From Paenibacillus elgii NBRC 100335 (lineage in GTDB: Bacteria > Bacillota > Bacilli > Paenibacillales > NBRC-103111): a stretch of DNA of 58,139 bases. The position numbers and the translations under genes are program-made. The stretch spans positions 1-58,139 of the forward strand of contig NZ_BIMB01000046.1 in the NCBI RefSeq assembly GCF_004000865.1, written 5' to 3'. Below the pieces are notes generated by a model. That model had not been told where the DNA came from. It saw only the letters and a list, made by a program, of their open reading frames with translations, and made no database searches. Shown here piece by piece: positions 26,401-33,606 of this stretch. Position 1 is the stretch's first letter; every line of letters starts with the position of its first letter.

Positions 26401-26547
26401 GTCAAACTTTGCTTTTGTAGCTGCATCCAGATCTTTCAGATCTGTGAAATCAGCGGAAGATTTCTTAGCGTCTGCACCCAGTGCTACGGAAGAAAACATG
26501 GAGAATGCCATAGCCAGGGACAGGATTGCAGATAAACTTTTCTTCAT
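23446..26547 (-). CDS. S-layer-like protein with N-terminal SLH domains
   Basis: A 1033-residue exported protein. The signal peptide covers 1-25 (MKKSLSAILSLAMAF; cut near ALGA). Three SLH domains cover about 33-210 (DKMNRAQFAKVAAL; AGDVTKEQLATFLIRGLN; ATRDLLVTSSY), followed by about 800 residues of Ig-like beta repeats rich in Thr, Lys, Asp and Val. The strict TRAE motif of SLH domains is degenerate here (NRAQ, TKEQ, TRDL). The Lys/Asp composition, regular codon use, promoter strength and terminator fit a very abundant S-layer protein. ATG 26547 follows AGGAGG by 18 bases; an in-frame GTG 30 codons upstream has its own strong ribosome site. SLH domains bind pyruvylated wall polymer, the likely product of csaB. 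Confidence 0.88.
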   Translation of the reverse strand: MKKSLSAILSLAMAFSMFSSVALGADAKKSSADFTDLKDLDAATKAKFDEMIGAGIFDGVKEGTFGLKDKMNRAQFAKVAALVFNLKVDTSLKTSSFSDVKSDDPANGYALPYIEAVKAAGITDGYAPGQFNPAGDVTKEQLATFLIRGLNKDSEGKNKTGVSDKTVSDWAKGYVALALELKLLSNGTDGTFGGTSAATRDLLVTSSYEAKQQYANSNKPAKASIKEAKAVDYNKVQVTLDRDVDTAKATVSLKKGTADVATDLKWSDDKKVATLTLKDGTKITEGTYSVTLGGLDASAVDKTTAEFKAENERLEKIEFVTANDTVAKSKKVRVQFKPTNQYGQNVSFPAGNFTVNATVPNNSASLTKDVDTGKFYVVMNTDDSGLISNNSQISVNIWDNDTKKSAVKVFKVGDFPYLAKVELGDVKYPTGKSALQSSGDKAVVKLTQYDQYGGELTIDSGTASNKIADPSAYITPKGNVPYESNLKYEFNDENGDGVKDLVVKLDGKVTSTGVFTVSVFGGGSTATADIKLSASKIAAKVELGEFSGSLAVGDKDKYIELIGYDAEGNKLSADDIVDNVKDKRFNISVSGPVNFGKSDNVPASMLDADGKVVITGDQKGKIHISEVTAKGNGQIYVNVFTNGVNSQASKSFSTVDARYPSTIKTITDATTKAVAGGETKPKFQLIDNYNELIKEFDKPINENNSNGTVTYDVYATVIGDSNFKVSVDGYGQLPTNGGASLTVKQFSDKEVKIETANVATGKEVEVKFALRKKKTDGTIIDSSVASVTKKVQVVDGASENLKYNLNDLGSIFNTLDDGMYKDVVGVQSNPVTSKLAKELVVEATDSAGNKVAFPKQIKSVTSEVYEYVRYGVDGGKAYVIGKKTGTSNVTVRFKDGKGNDNTVTGQVTVKNEPNKVESIEAGKSSKTFSRSGANTTADKLSDALVNGNYKVYKLMGDLTVKNQYGNEFKNEKIADYNDKLLQLDYIITDVAMNNNGTVSLDGENVTINGTGSFTLKVTAPNGKSATTTIVITD

Positions 26548-27056
26548 AACCTTTTTTTCTCCTCCTCGAATATCTTTCGGTTGTTGAGAGTTCTGTGTAG
26601 AAAAATTATAGCTCGATTCCCTCATTAGCCGATTCACCCCCTTCCCAGAGTTGAGCAAAATGAGTTTTTATTGAAGATGTCTGCAATGTATAAATTGCAG
26701 AAACTAGTAAACCAATAGGAAGTTTAAGGATAGAATCGCATGCCACCTAACATTATACACTGACATGCTAGCAAGGTAAAGAGTATATTTTGTGAAATTT
26801 ATCCAAGTTCACAGCTCTTTGTCTTGCTTTCTGTTTGTTTCAATGTATTAAACGCACGTTGTTTCGAAAAGTTGCGCTCTTTGAAAAAACTTTTTTTGGT
26901 TTTTTTGAGACCGCTTTGAAACAAGTACATCAAGAGCGTCTATCAATTATGTATTGTGTCGAGCGCTCACAAAAGGTAGTATACAACGACCTACTCGCAT
27001 ACGTCATCATTAATAATTTTCCAATATTGAGCGGAAACCACCTAAAATTAGAGAAC
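26548..27056 (-). promoter_or_regulatory. Long regulatory leader and promoter region of the S-layer gene
   Basis: About 500 bases without a gene of their own. From the gene outward: AGGAGG near 26565; an in-frame GTG at 26637 with AAGGGGG just upstream; a 7-bp hairpin at 26681-26700 (CTGCAAT/ATTGCAG); the SigA promoter at 26752-26780; then AT-rich DNA with A and T tracts (about 26880-26915) and a palindrome GAGCGCTC at 26961-26968. TGAACT-N18-TATACT near 26782-26811 may be a second promoter. A ~200-base leader and tandem starts are typical of highly expressed S-layer genes. Confidence 0.6.
26752..26780 (-). promoter_or_regulatory. SigA-type promoter of the S-layer gene
   Basis: TTTACC (26780-26775), 17 bases, TATAAT (26757-26752) on the minus strand: a perfect -10 and a fair -35. 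It predicts a leader of about 200 bases. Confidence 0.65.
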
Positions 27057-27083
27057 AAACCGCCAACCCACGGTTGACGGTTT
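27057..27083 (-). terminator. Hairpin terminator of the large SLH gene
   Basis: A 12-bp stem (27083-27072 with 27068-27057, one G-U pair) with loop GTG lies 10 bases past the stop. The following GTTCTCTAATTTT is only moderately U-rich. Confidence 0.65.
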
Positions 27084-27093
27084 GTCAGTCATC

Positions 27094-30000
27094 TTATTTC
27101 GGGAATTTCTTTTGCTGCTTCAAGATGCGCTCCATAACGGCAGCAGCTTGAACACGCGTGAAGTTTTGAAGCGGGTCGAAACGATACGTCTTCTTCTTCT
27201 GACCGGAAAGAAGAACGTTCTCGATGCCCTCGATGAATTTGGCTTTGTACACAGCCTCAACTGCAGGCAAAGCATAAATGTCGATATCTTTCGCATCGGT
27301 AAATTGCTTTTGAAGCGCATCAAGAGACTTATTGCTGTCCGAATTCACTTTCAGCTCTGCCGCTCTCGCAATCATGACGGCCGCATCCTGGCGCGTAATG
27401 GCCTCGTCCGGCTTGAACCGGCCACCGGCATTACCGCGTGCGATGCCAACCCGTGCCGCTGTCTCGATGTACTTATAATCGTACAACGGATTGGTACTTG
27501 CAAACTTCTGCACGTCGCTGAACGTCAGGTTGCCGGAATACTGAAGCGGAAGATCGAAAGCTTTTACAAGCAGCGTAGCAAACTCGCCGCGCGTAATCGA
27601 TTCGTTCGGCACAAAGAGCGACTGCAGTTTATTGAGCATAAACCCTTTGGAATAAAGCGTATCAAGCGTATCACGGCCCCACTCGTGGCTCGTAATATCG
27701 TTGAAGCTGTCGTACATGTACATGACTTGGAAATAACCGAAATGATCGATCGGAACGGTGATCGTATTTTTCTTCGGATCGACTTCACCGCCGATGTTCT
27801 TCCAAGCCAAGGTCGTCATGCCTCGGTAATCTTCATAAATATCCATTTGATACACGGTGACATACTTCCAAGAGTCCTGTCTGATCGAATCGTCATACTT
27901 CAGCGTCAGCTCGCCGCGCTTGGTCGGTACAAAAGAGTTCTTCAGGTCATTCTCATTATTCTTCTGGTAAAATCTTACGTTTGCGTTGTTTACATCAATG
28001 TTATACGGGTCGCGTCCAGAGCCTGTAAGAGCTTCTTTCAGCTTGTCCTTGTCCAAATAATCGTCTTGGCCAACAGCACCGGCGTTGATCCAGAACAGCT
28101 TACTAGCCGGACGGAACTTGCCTGTCGGCTCTTGCAGGAAGAACGATGCGCTGTAGTCCGTATTATAGGCTTTGTTGACACGGCCGTCCTTCACATTGGC
28201 AAGACCGAACAACAGCTTGCGGTCTCCCGTCAAGTACTGATTCGTTGCTGTCGGTTCGTTGCGCATAAGCTTCGTGTTAGTCGGGAAGCTGAGCTCCAGC
28301 TCTCCCTCGAAGAGCTTATATTTGTTTTGCAGCGGCATCAGCATTTGTGCGCCTTCTACCGCCGTATTCACGTTATTCACCACAAAGCTGCCTTTGGAGC
28401 TGTCTTTGCCGCGGTTCACGGTAAAGCTAATTGTGTTGCGGCCCGCCTTCAAGTTCTCATAGCGGTAGTAGAAATAAGGTTTGTTATCGGATGGGTCGAT
28501 CTTGCTGAGTACATTAGCGTCTTTACCGAAGCTTACGCTATCCGCGTTCTCAGCTTCCAATTTGATATCTACGAAGTTCCCGTTAATCGTAGCCACATCA
28601 TCCTTGCCGCTCCTCACAAGAATCGGTTCGATAACGCGGTAAGGTACCGGTTCACGGGAAATCGTAATGCTCCGGGTTTCGGTGATTCCCGTTTTGTTGG
28701 AAACCATAAATTCGAAGACGACATCCCCTGTAAAAGGAAGAGGAATGCTTGCTGTATTGATAGCCCCAGCCCCGACGCTATTCAGATAGTTTTGCTGGCC
28801 GTTGGCCGGAGCAGCAGGATAATTCCATCCGTTTCCGCTATCACGGGCATCGAAAGTAACAACCGGGTTACCCAGAGCGTCTTTTTTGCGGACGGTCATT
28901 TTGATGCTGTCTGCATTCACGAAGTTGCCCACGAAAGATACGCTGTTTGCATTCGTTGCGTATTTATCCGGTGTTTGCGCCTTGGTGAATTTCTCCAGCG
29001 GACTTGGCAAGATGTCTCCTACAAATGCAGGAGTCGGCAACGTAAACTTAAAGATCTCATACTGTACTGTCGTTACAACAGCACCATTCAAACGCAGATT
29101 GATTTTTACCGTGTTACGCCCTTCGTTGAGCAAGTCTTTGTTGTCGTTAGGCAGCCAACGGGTGTCGGCTTTACTTACATCCAACATAAAAGTCGATTTG
29201 GCATTGGTGTCGCGGAAATCTCCTGCAACTAGCTTGGTTACATAACCGTTAACGGACACCTCGACATTGGCATACTCCGCCTCAGGCAAGTTCATGATTT
29301 TCGCCTGCAAGCAAGGCGTACCGCCTGTACCCGGAGTACAATAAGGCGTCTCCAATGCGGCGTTTTTGATGACCATATTATTATAGAAGTTCACCGGAAT
29401 GATATACGGCGTACTCGTAATAACTAATGGGAAGTCCAGCTTACCGTTGGTCACACCATTCGGTACTACAGACATGATGGCTCTTCCATCACGAATGCCA
29501 TTTACTTGTACCTTCCATTTTTGCTGCGTACCGTCGGGTCCAACATAAGTTGCTGCAATACCGGTGGTGTCACCGCCGATGAACGCCTTAACATTTCCCG
29601 CCGGATCAACACCGGTCGTATAAATATAGAACGTAGATGGCAGCTCACTGATTTCGTTATCGCCATTTTGATTTAAGGCGACTTCAACCGGTTGATTCGT
29701 TAGCGGGTCCGTGCCAAGATCCTTGGTTACTTTCGTTACATAAGGTGCAGCCGGATCAAAATAATTGAACGTAAACGTCTGCTGCGGCGCTTGGCCTACC
29801 AAGCCGCTGCCCGTATAGAACGTCACGATAAGCGTCTGATTCCGATTCGTCGGAAGAGTCAGCGGAATAGAACCCAAGTCAAATACTTTATAAGTCGAGG
29901 TCGACTCTGCCGGGATTTCTACAAGCGGAGCCGGCGTGGTGCCCGAGAAGTATACCCGTTGGGTTGCCGGGCTACCACCTACTACGGTGATATCTGCATA

Positions 30001-30876
30001 CACATACTGCGTAACCGTAGAAGATCCTGGAGCCAGATCAACCTTCATTTTACCCGTCAGGTTCGCTGTCGTTTGATTCAATTGCGGAAACGGATCGTTT
30101 ACCAGCATCTGTTTCCCGGAACCAGTATCTAGTGCACCGTTAAACAAAAACGGCTTGCCATTGTTGAAAATGAACTTTTTAGTCGTGTTGTACGTATTTG
30201 TGTTGTTGCTGGCGACAATTTTAAAAATGTTGTCCCCGGCTTGCATGTTGAAATCCGTGTTCCGGTTCGGAATGAACGTAAAGTCGCCATTGTTGCTGCG
30301 GAACGCCGTGATCGGATTAGCTTGGCCGAGCAAGTAGCCTTGAACTGTCGTTGCGTTCGGCGATTTACCGGTAATGACATACGCCGTTTGCGTCGGGTCC
30401 TTCGGATACATCTGACCGTCGTCGATCGGCACGTCGTTAAACTTCAGGTCCGTAATGTTCGTTGTCGGCGTAAATGTCAGGTAGGCAGGCTGTGAAGAAA
30501 TCTTGGTGACGTCTCCCATCGTAAACGTAATTTTGTTCGTACCTGCAGACAGCTTGACGCTGTTGAAAGTCACTTCATACGGGCCCGTCTTCATGCCCTT
30601 GTTGGATTTGTTCTCCACCGGGCTTCCGGGGCTGGTCGTCACGTTCTCAATCTCATAATAAATAGAAGAGATCTGAGCATCGTCGATATTATCGATTTCG
30701 ACGGTAATATTGACCGTCTCGCTGGTGACCGGAGTCGGTGTTGCCGCTGCCGTACTGTATCCTTTGACTTTCATCAGCGAACCGCCGGCGGCCATCGCGG
30801 AGAACGGTACGATCATCGACACCAGCAGGGCAACGATGACCGCAAAGCTGACGGCACGATTGGTAAGTCGTTTCAA
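27094..30876 (-). CDS. Large exported protein with three C-terminal SLH domains
   Basis: A 1260-residue surface protein. The signal peptide covers 1-29 (ending AMA). About 1040 residues of tandem beta-rich, Ig-like modules follow, with repeated NxxxF/TV patterns such as AGTNKITFTMG, AGRNTISFTVN and EGRNTVKINLRLNG. Three SLH domains end the protein (about 1065-1255: NESITRGEFATLLVKAF; DEAITRQDAAVMIARAA; NFTRVQAAAVMERIL). The start is TTG at 30876 with AAGGAGG eight bases upstream. It is anchored to wall polymer. A perfect SigD-type promoter lies 135 bases upstream, so it may be made with the flagella, perhaps as an envelope component around the flagellum or a motility-linked adhesin (inference). 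Confidence 0.85.
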   Translation of the reverse strand: MKRLTNRAVSFAVIVALLVSMIVPFSAMAAGGSLMKVKGYSTAAATPTPVTSETVNITVEIDNIDDAQISSIYYEIENVTTSPGSPVENKSNKGMKTGPYEVTFNSVKLSAGTNKITFTMGDVTKISSQPAYLTFTPTTNITDLKFNDVPIDDGQMYPKDPTQTAYVITGKSPNATTVQGYLLGQANPITAFRSNNGDFTFIPNRNTDFNMQAGDNIFKIVASNNTNTYNTTKKFIFNNGKPFLFNGALDTGSGKQMLVNDPFPQLNQTTANLTGKMKVDLAPGSSTVTQYVYADITVVGGSPATQRVYFSGTTPAPLVEIPAESTSTYKVFDLGSIPLTLPTNRNQTLIVTFYTGSGLVGQAPQQTFTFNYFDPAAPYVTKVTKDLGTDPLTNQPVEVALNQNGDNEISELPSTFYIYTTGVDPAGNVKAFIGGDTTGIAATYVGPDGTQQKWKVQVNGIRDGRAIMSVVPNGVTNGKLDFPLVITSTPYIIPVNFYNNMVIKNAALETPYCTPGTGGTPCLQAKIMNLPEAEYANVEVSVNGYVTKLVAGDFRDTNAKSTFMLDVSKADTRWLPNDNKDLLNEGRNTVKINLRLNGAVVTTVQYEIFKFTLPTPAFVGDILPSPLEKFTKAQTPDKYATNANSVSFVGNFVNADSIKMTVRKKDALGNPVVTFDARDSGNGWNYPAAPANGQQNYLNSVGAGAINTASIPLPFTGDVVFEFMVSNKTGITETRSITISREPVPYRVIEPILVRSGKDDVATINGNFVDIKLEAENADSVSFGKDANVLSKIDPSDNKPYFYYRYENLKAGRNTISFTVNRGKDSSKGSFVVNNVNTAVEGAQMLMPLQNKYKLFEGELELSFPTNTKLMRNEPTATNQYLTGDRKLLFGLANVKDGRVNKAYNTDYSASFFLQEPTGKFRPASKLFWINAGAVGQDDYLDKDKLKEALTGSGRDPYNIDVNNANVRFYQKNNENDLKNSFVPTKRGELTLKYDDSIRQDSWKYVTVYQMDIYEDYRGMTTLAWKNIGGEVDPKKNTITVPIDHFGYFQVMYMYDSFNDITSHEWGRDTLDTLYSKGFMLNKLQSLFVPNESITRGEFATLLVKAFDLPLQYSGNLTFSDVQKFASTNPLYDYKYIETAARVGIARGNAGGRFKPDEAITRQDAAVMIARAAELKVNSDSNKSLDALQKQFTDAKDIDIYALPAVEAVYKAKFIEGIENVLLSGQKKKTYRFDPLQNFTRVQAAAVMERILKQQKKFPK

Positions 30877-30932
30877 GAGAAGAACCTCCTTATGTAATAA
30901 AAATGGTAGGCAAATTAACGATTCAAAACAAT

Positions 30933-30967
30933 CCGGTTAAAAAACAACCTCCCCCGCCTGAAACCGG
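30933..30967 (-). other. Hairpin in the leader of the large SLH gene
   Basis: CCGGTT (30967-30962) and AACCGG (30938-30933) pair around a 23-base loop holding a GGGGGAGG sequence and a T tract. It lies in the predicted 5' leader; its role is unknown. Confidence 0.35.
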
Positions 30968-31010
30968 CAAAGATTTGACATCATTCGCCAAAAAAATAGT
31001 TGTACTTTAC

Positions 31011-31038
31011 ATATCGGCCGAAAGTCATCGTTTTTTTA
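31011..31038 (-). promoter_or_regulatory. Perfect SigD-type promoter upstream of the large SLH gene
   Basis: TAAA (31038-31035), 16 bases, GCCGATAT (31018-31011) on the minus strand matches the SigD consensus at all 12 positions, with the same spacing as hag, flgM and fliD here. It lies between the tagO terminator and the SLH gene. Confidence 0.7.
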
Positions 31039-31061
31039 GGGAAATTTGCAAGCAGCGCAAC

Positions 31062-31093
31062 AAAAAATCCCAAACCAATCAAGGTCTGGGATT
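31062..31093 (-). terminator. Terminator of tagO
   Basis: An 11-bp stem (31093-31083 with 31076-31066, one G-U pair) with a 6-base loop and TTTTTTG, 50 bases past the tagO stop. Confidence 0.88.
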
Positions 31094-31142
31094 ATTAATG
31101 CCTATTATCGTGTTATAGATGTCACACTTGATGCTAAAATTA

Positions 31143-32273
31143 TCATTTCGACATCCGGGAACGAGTGCTGAGCTGCATCGTTTTCACACGGATTTTATTT
31201 AAAAAGTGAAGCACTGGTTTTTTGGTTTTGCTGATGATGCCGATCGCTTCCGCGCCAAGCACCAGGACAAAGACCAGAATGGCAATCAATAGCACGGCGC
31301 CCCATAGCGCATCCTGCTCTGACATGAAGGAAAGCAGCACGGCGGACGAGCCGAAGAAAATGGCAATTCCGTATATAATAAGTACCGTTGTCCGGTGGCT
31401 GAAACCAAGCTGAAGCAGACAGTGATGCAAGTGGCTTTTATCCGCGGCCGAGATCGGCAAGTTATTGACCCACCGGCGCATAATGGCGAAGAACGTATCG
31501 GATAACGGGACCCCTAAGATCATGATGGGTACCAGCAAGGATACGACGGTCGCCTGCTTAAATCCGAGCACGGACAGCGTAGCCAGACAAAACCCAAGGA
31601 ACAGAGCCCCCGAGTCGCCCATAAAAATTTTGGCCGGATGAAAATTGTAGAACAAAAATCCGGCGATTGAGCCAAGCAGTACGACACACAGCAGTGCGAC
31701 GGTAACGTTCCCCATCATCAGGGCCAATACCAGAATCGTCGTCGTTGCAATCCCCGATACCCCGGCGGACAAGCCGTCCAAGCCGTCGATCAGGTTAATG
31801 GCATTAGTCACCCCCACGATCCAGAAGATCGTCAGTGGAACGGCAAGCCATGTTAAAGAAACGGCACCGTCGCCGAAGGGCAGGTTGACCAAATCGATCA
31901 CAGCCCCGGAATAGACCACTACACTAGCAGCCAAAATTTGACCGAGCAATTTGATTTTGGGTGACAGGTCAAACCGGTCGTCCAGGGCGCCGATCAATAC
32001 GACAATCGCCCCACCTACCAGCAGACCAAATACAACATCCGTCTTTAATGTATTTATAGCAGGAGAAACAACAAAATAAGCTGCGATGAATGCAATAAAA
32101 ATAGCTAACCCGCCGAGTCGCGGCATGATCCGGCTATGTACTTTGCGATGATTCGGTGCATCTACGGCACCAACCCAAAAAGCAAAGCGTTTTACCAGCG
32201 GTGTCATCAGCAATGCGATCAGTAAAGCAGCAACAAAGCCGATACCGTATAACAAGTTCATGTGTGTTTTCAC
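31143..32273 (-). CDS. tagO: Undecaprenyl-phosphate GlcNAc-1-phosphate transferase (TagO/WecA family)
   Basis: A 376-residue integral membrane enzyme with about 10-11 helices. It transfers a hexosamine-1-phosphate from UDP-sugar to undecaprenyl phosphate, the first step of wall teichoic acid or secondary wall polymer synthesis. Catalytic motifs: GALDDRFDL, NAINLIDGLDGLSAG, FMGDSGALFLG and KSHLHHCLLQLG. The annotated start is GTG 32273; ATG 32261 is an alternative, and both are poorly placed relative to AGGGG. Near csaB it probably starts the polymer that holds the SLH proteins. A TATAAT at about 32320 may be its -10. Confidence 0.9.
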   Translation of the reverse strand: MKTHMNLLYGIGFVAALLIALLMTPLVKRFAFWVGAVDAPNHRKVHSRIMPRLGGLAIFIAFIAAYFVVSPAINTLKTDVVFGLLVGGAIVVLIGALDDRFDLSPKIKLLGQILAASVVVYSGAVIDLVNLPFGDGAVSLTWLAVPLTIFWIVGVTNAINLIDGLDGLSAGVSGIATTTILVLALMMGNVTVALLCVVLLGSIAGFLFYNFHPAKIFMGDSGALFLGFCLATLSVLGFKQATVVSLLVPIMILGVPLSDTFFAIMRRWVNNLPISAADKSHLHHCLLQLGFSHRTTVLIIYGIAIFFGSSAVLLSFMSEQDALWGAVLLIAILVFVLVLGAEAIGIISKTKKPVLHFLNKIRVKTMQLSTRSRMSK

Positions 32274-32481
32274 AGCCCCTTTTTTCTATGACAAAACCTC
32301 AAACACTTCAAATTATACCTTGACGGCTTCTGAAATACCATCATGAATTTAGGCAATTTGGGCGGTTTTCAGGTGGTTTTCATAGGGATTATCAGGTTTC
32401 CGCACATTTTCCTCTCTACGATTCACTTTCACTGCGAATTACGGCAAAACAAGCACATTTTCATTGCATAGCGCAGCCTTA

Positions 32482-33606
32482 TTAATTCCCTTTAAATCGA
32501 CCGGCAAAATAAGCAACGATTCGTTCCGCCGGACGTCCGGCTTCGACTTTCAGCCTTTCAATGGCAGGCTGTTTCTCCCGTTTCCATGCTTCCACGCCGT
32601 TCCAGAGCCGCAAAGTTTCTTCGGCTAGCGCATTCGCATCGGGCTTTTGGGTACTGCAAGCGGCTTTAATCCCAAGACGGTTCAAAAATTGGTCGATCTT
32701 CGGATCGTACGACACGCCAACCATAGGGACGAATTGACCGGCCGCATAAATTAAGGAGTGAAGACGCATTCCGACCAACACCCGGCAGGAAGCAACTTCC
32801 GCCAGCATATCCTGCGGGTGGTCAATCGGAGGGGCTATGCTCATCCGCTCTTTGTAGAGTTCCCCCATATGTTCCATCACATACAAGGAAGCTTGCTCGT
32901 CGGATGGCAAATGAAACGGCAGGAAACGAATGTGCGCATCCGATTGCTCCAATACATGCTTAAGCGCATCGGCAACAGCCCGGAGCTCCAAACGATCTTC
33001 GTTCCAGAATCGGACGGATACCCCAATAACAGGCTTCGTAAGGGTATCCCCTTTGGGCGACCTTTGCTCGCGAAGCGATAACCCCATTACCGGATCCGGC
33101 ACCACTTCGACCCGGTCTGCTGGAACACCCATTCGCCCCAGCAACGCTTTCGATTCGTCATCTCTAACCGAAATAAACGCACATCGATTGAAAGCCGAAC
33201 GGATCCATCCGTAGAAAAACGGCCGGTGTACCGGACCGATGCCTTGAGAATAAATAAATACAGGCTTTCGAAGCCATTGTGCAAGCCGGATAATTCCAAT
33301 GTAATACGGGATCGTTTTGGTTCCCGTTTCATCCTGCAGCAAACTGCCGCCGCCGCTTATGAGCCCATCGGCTCCGCGCAGCGTCCGCCATACTTCGGCA
33401 GGGCGCATCCGGTGAGCGGCTTCAACGCCGTAGGTTCGGGCCGTTTCTTCCGGATTTATGGACAGAACGACAGGGACGTATGTTACGCCCTGTCGTTCTC
33501 CTTGTTCCTTCAAAGCCAGCAAAATCGATTGCAGCACGGCCTCGTCGCCGCTGTTATGGAATCCGTAGTAACCGGACAATACTATTCGCTTAACCGGGGT
33601 ACCCAA
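32482..33606 (-). CDS. csaB: Polysaccharide pyruvyltransferase CsaB
   Basis: A 374-residue cytoplasmic enzyme that adds ketal pyruvate to the secondary wall polymer, creating the ligand bound by SLH domains. Family marks: IVLSGYYGFHNSGDEAVL at the N-terminus, ISGGGSLLQDETGTKT, YSQGIGPV, RDDESKALL, and MRLHSLIYAA near the C-terminus. Translation probably starts at TTG 33606, nine bases after AAGGAG; the ATG at 33636 has no ribosome site. It overlaps the DUF5693 gene by 25 bases, so the two are coupled. Three SLH proteins are encoded in this window. Confidence 0.9.
   Translation of the reverse strand: MGTPVKRIVLSGYYGFHNSGDEAVLQSILLALKEQGERQGVTYVPVVLSINPEETARTYGVEAAHRMRPAEVWRTLRGADGLISGGGSLLQDETGTKTIPYYIGIIRLAQWLRKPVFIYSQGIGPVHRPFFYGWIRSAFNRCAFISVRDDESKALLGRMGVPADRVEVVPDPVMGLSLREQRSPKGDTLTKPVIGVSVRFWNEDRLELRAVADALKHVLEQSDAHIRFLPFHLPSDEQASLYVMEHMGELYKERMSIAPPIDHPQDMLAEVASCRVLVGMRLHSLIYAAGQFVPMVGVSYDPKIDQFLNRLGIKAACSTQKPDANALAEETLRLWNGVEAWKREKQPAIERLKVEAGRPAERIVAYFAGRFKGN

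Noticed and set aside
23659..26535. A 958-codon open frame on the plus strand opposite the S-layer gene
   Set aside because: The reading frame lacks stops because of the codon bias of the minus-strand gene. It has no ribosome site and its translation is Cys/Phe-rich with no domain pattern.
26954..26974. A sequence resembling the symmetric lac operator (TTGTGAGCGCT, then CGA, then CACAA)
   Set aside because: Three extra bases break the symmetry and no LacI-type regulator is nearby; probably chance in an AT-rich leader.
27082..29232. A 716-codon open frame on the plus strand opposite the large SLH gene
   Set aside because: Same reason: an antisense shadow of a repetitive, biased gene, without start signal or recognisable domain.
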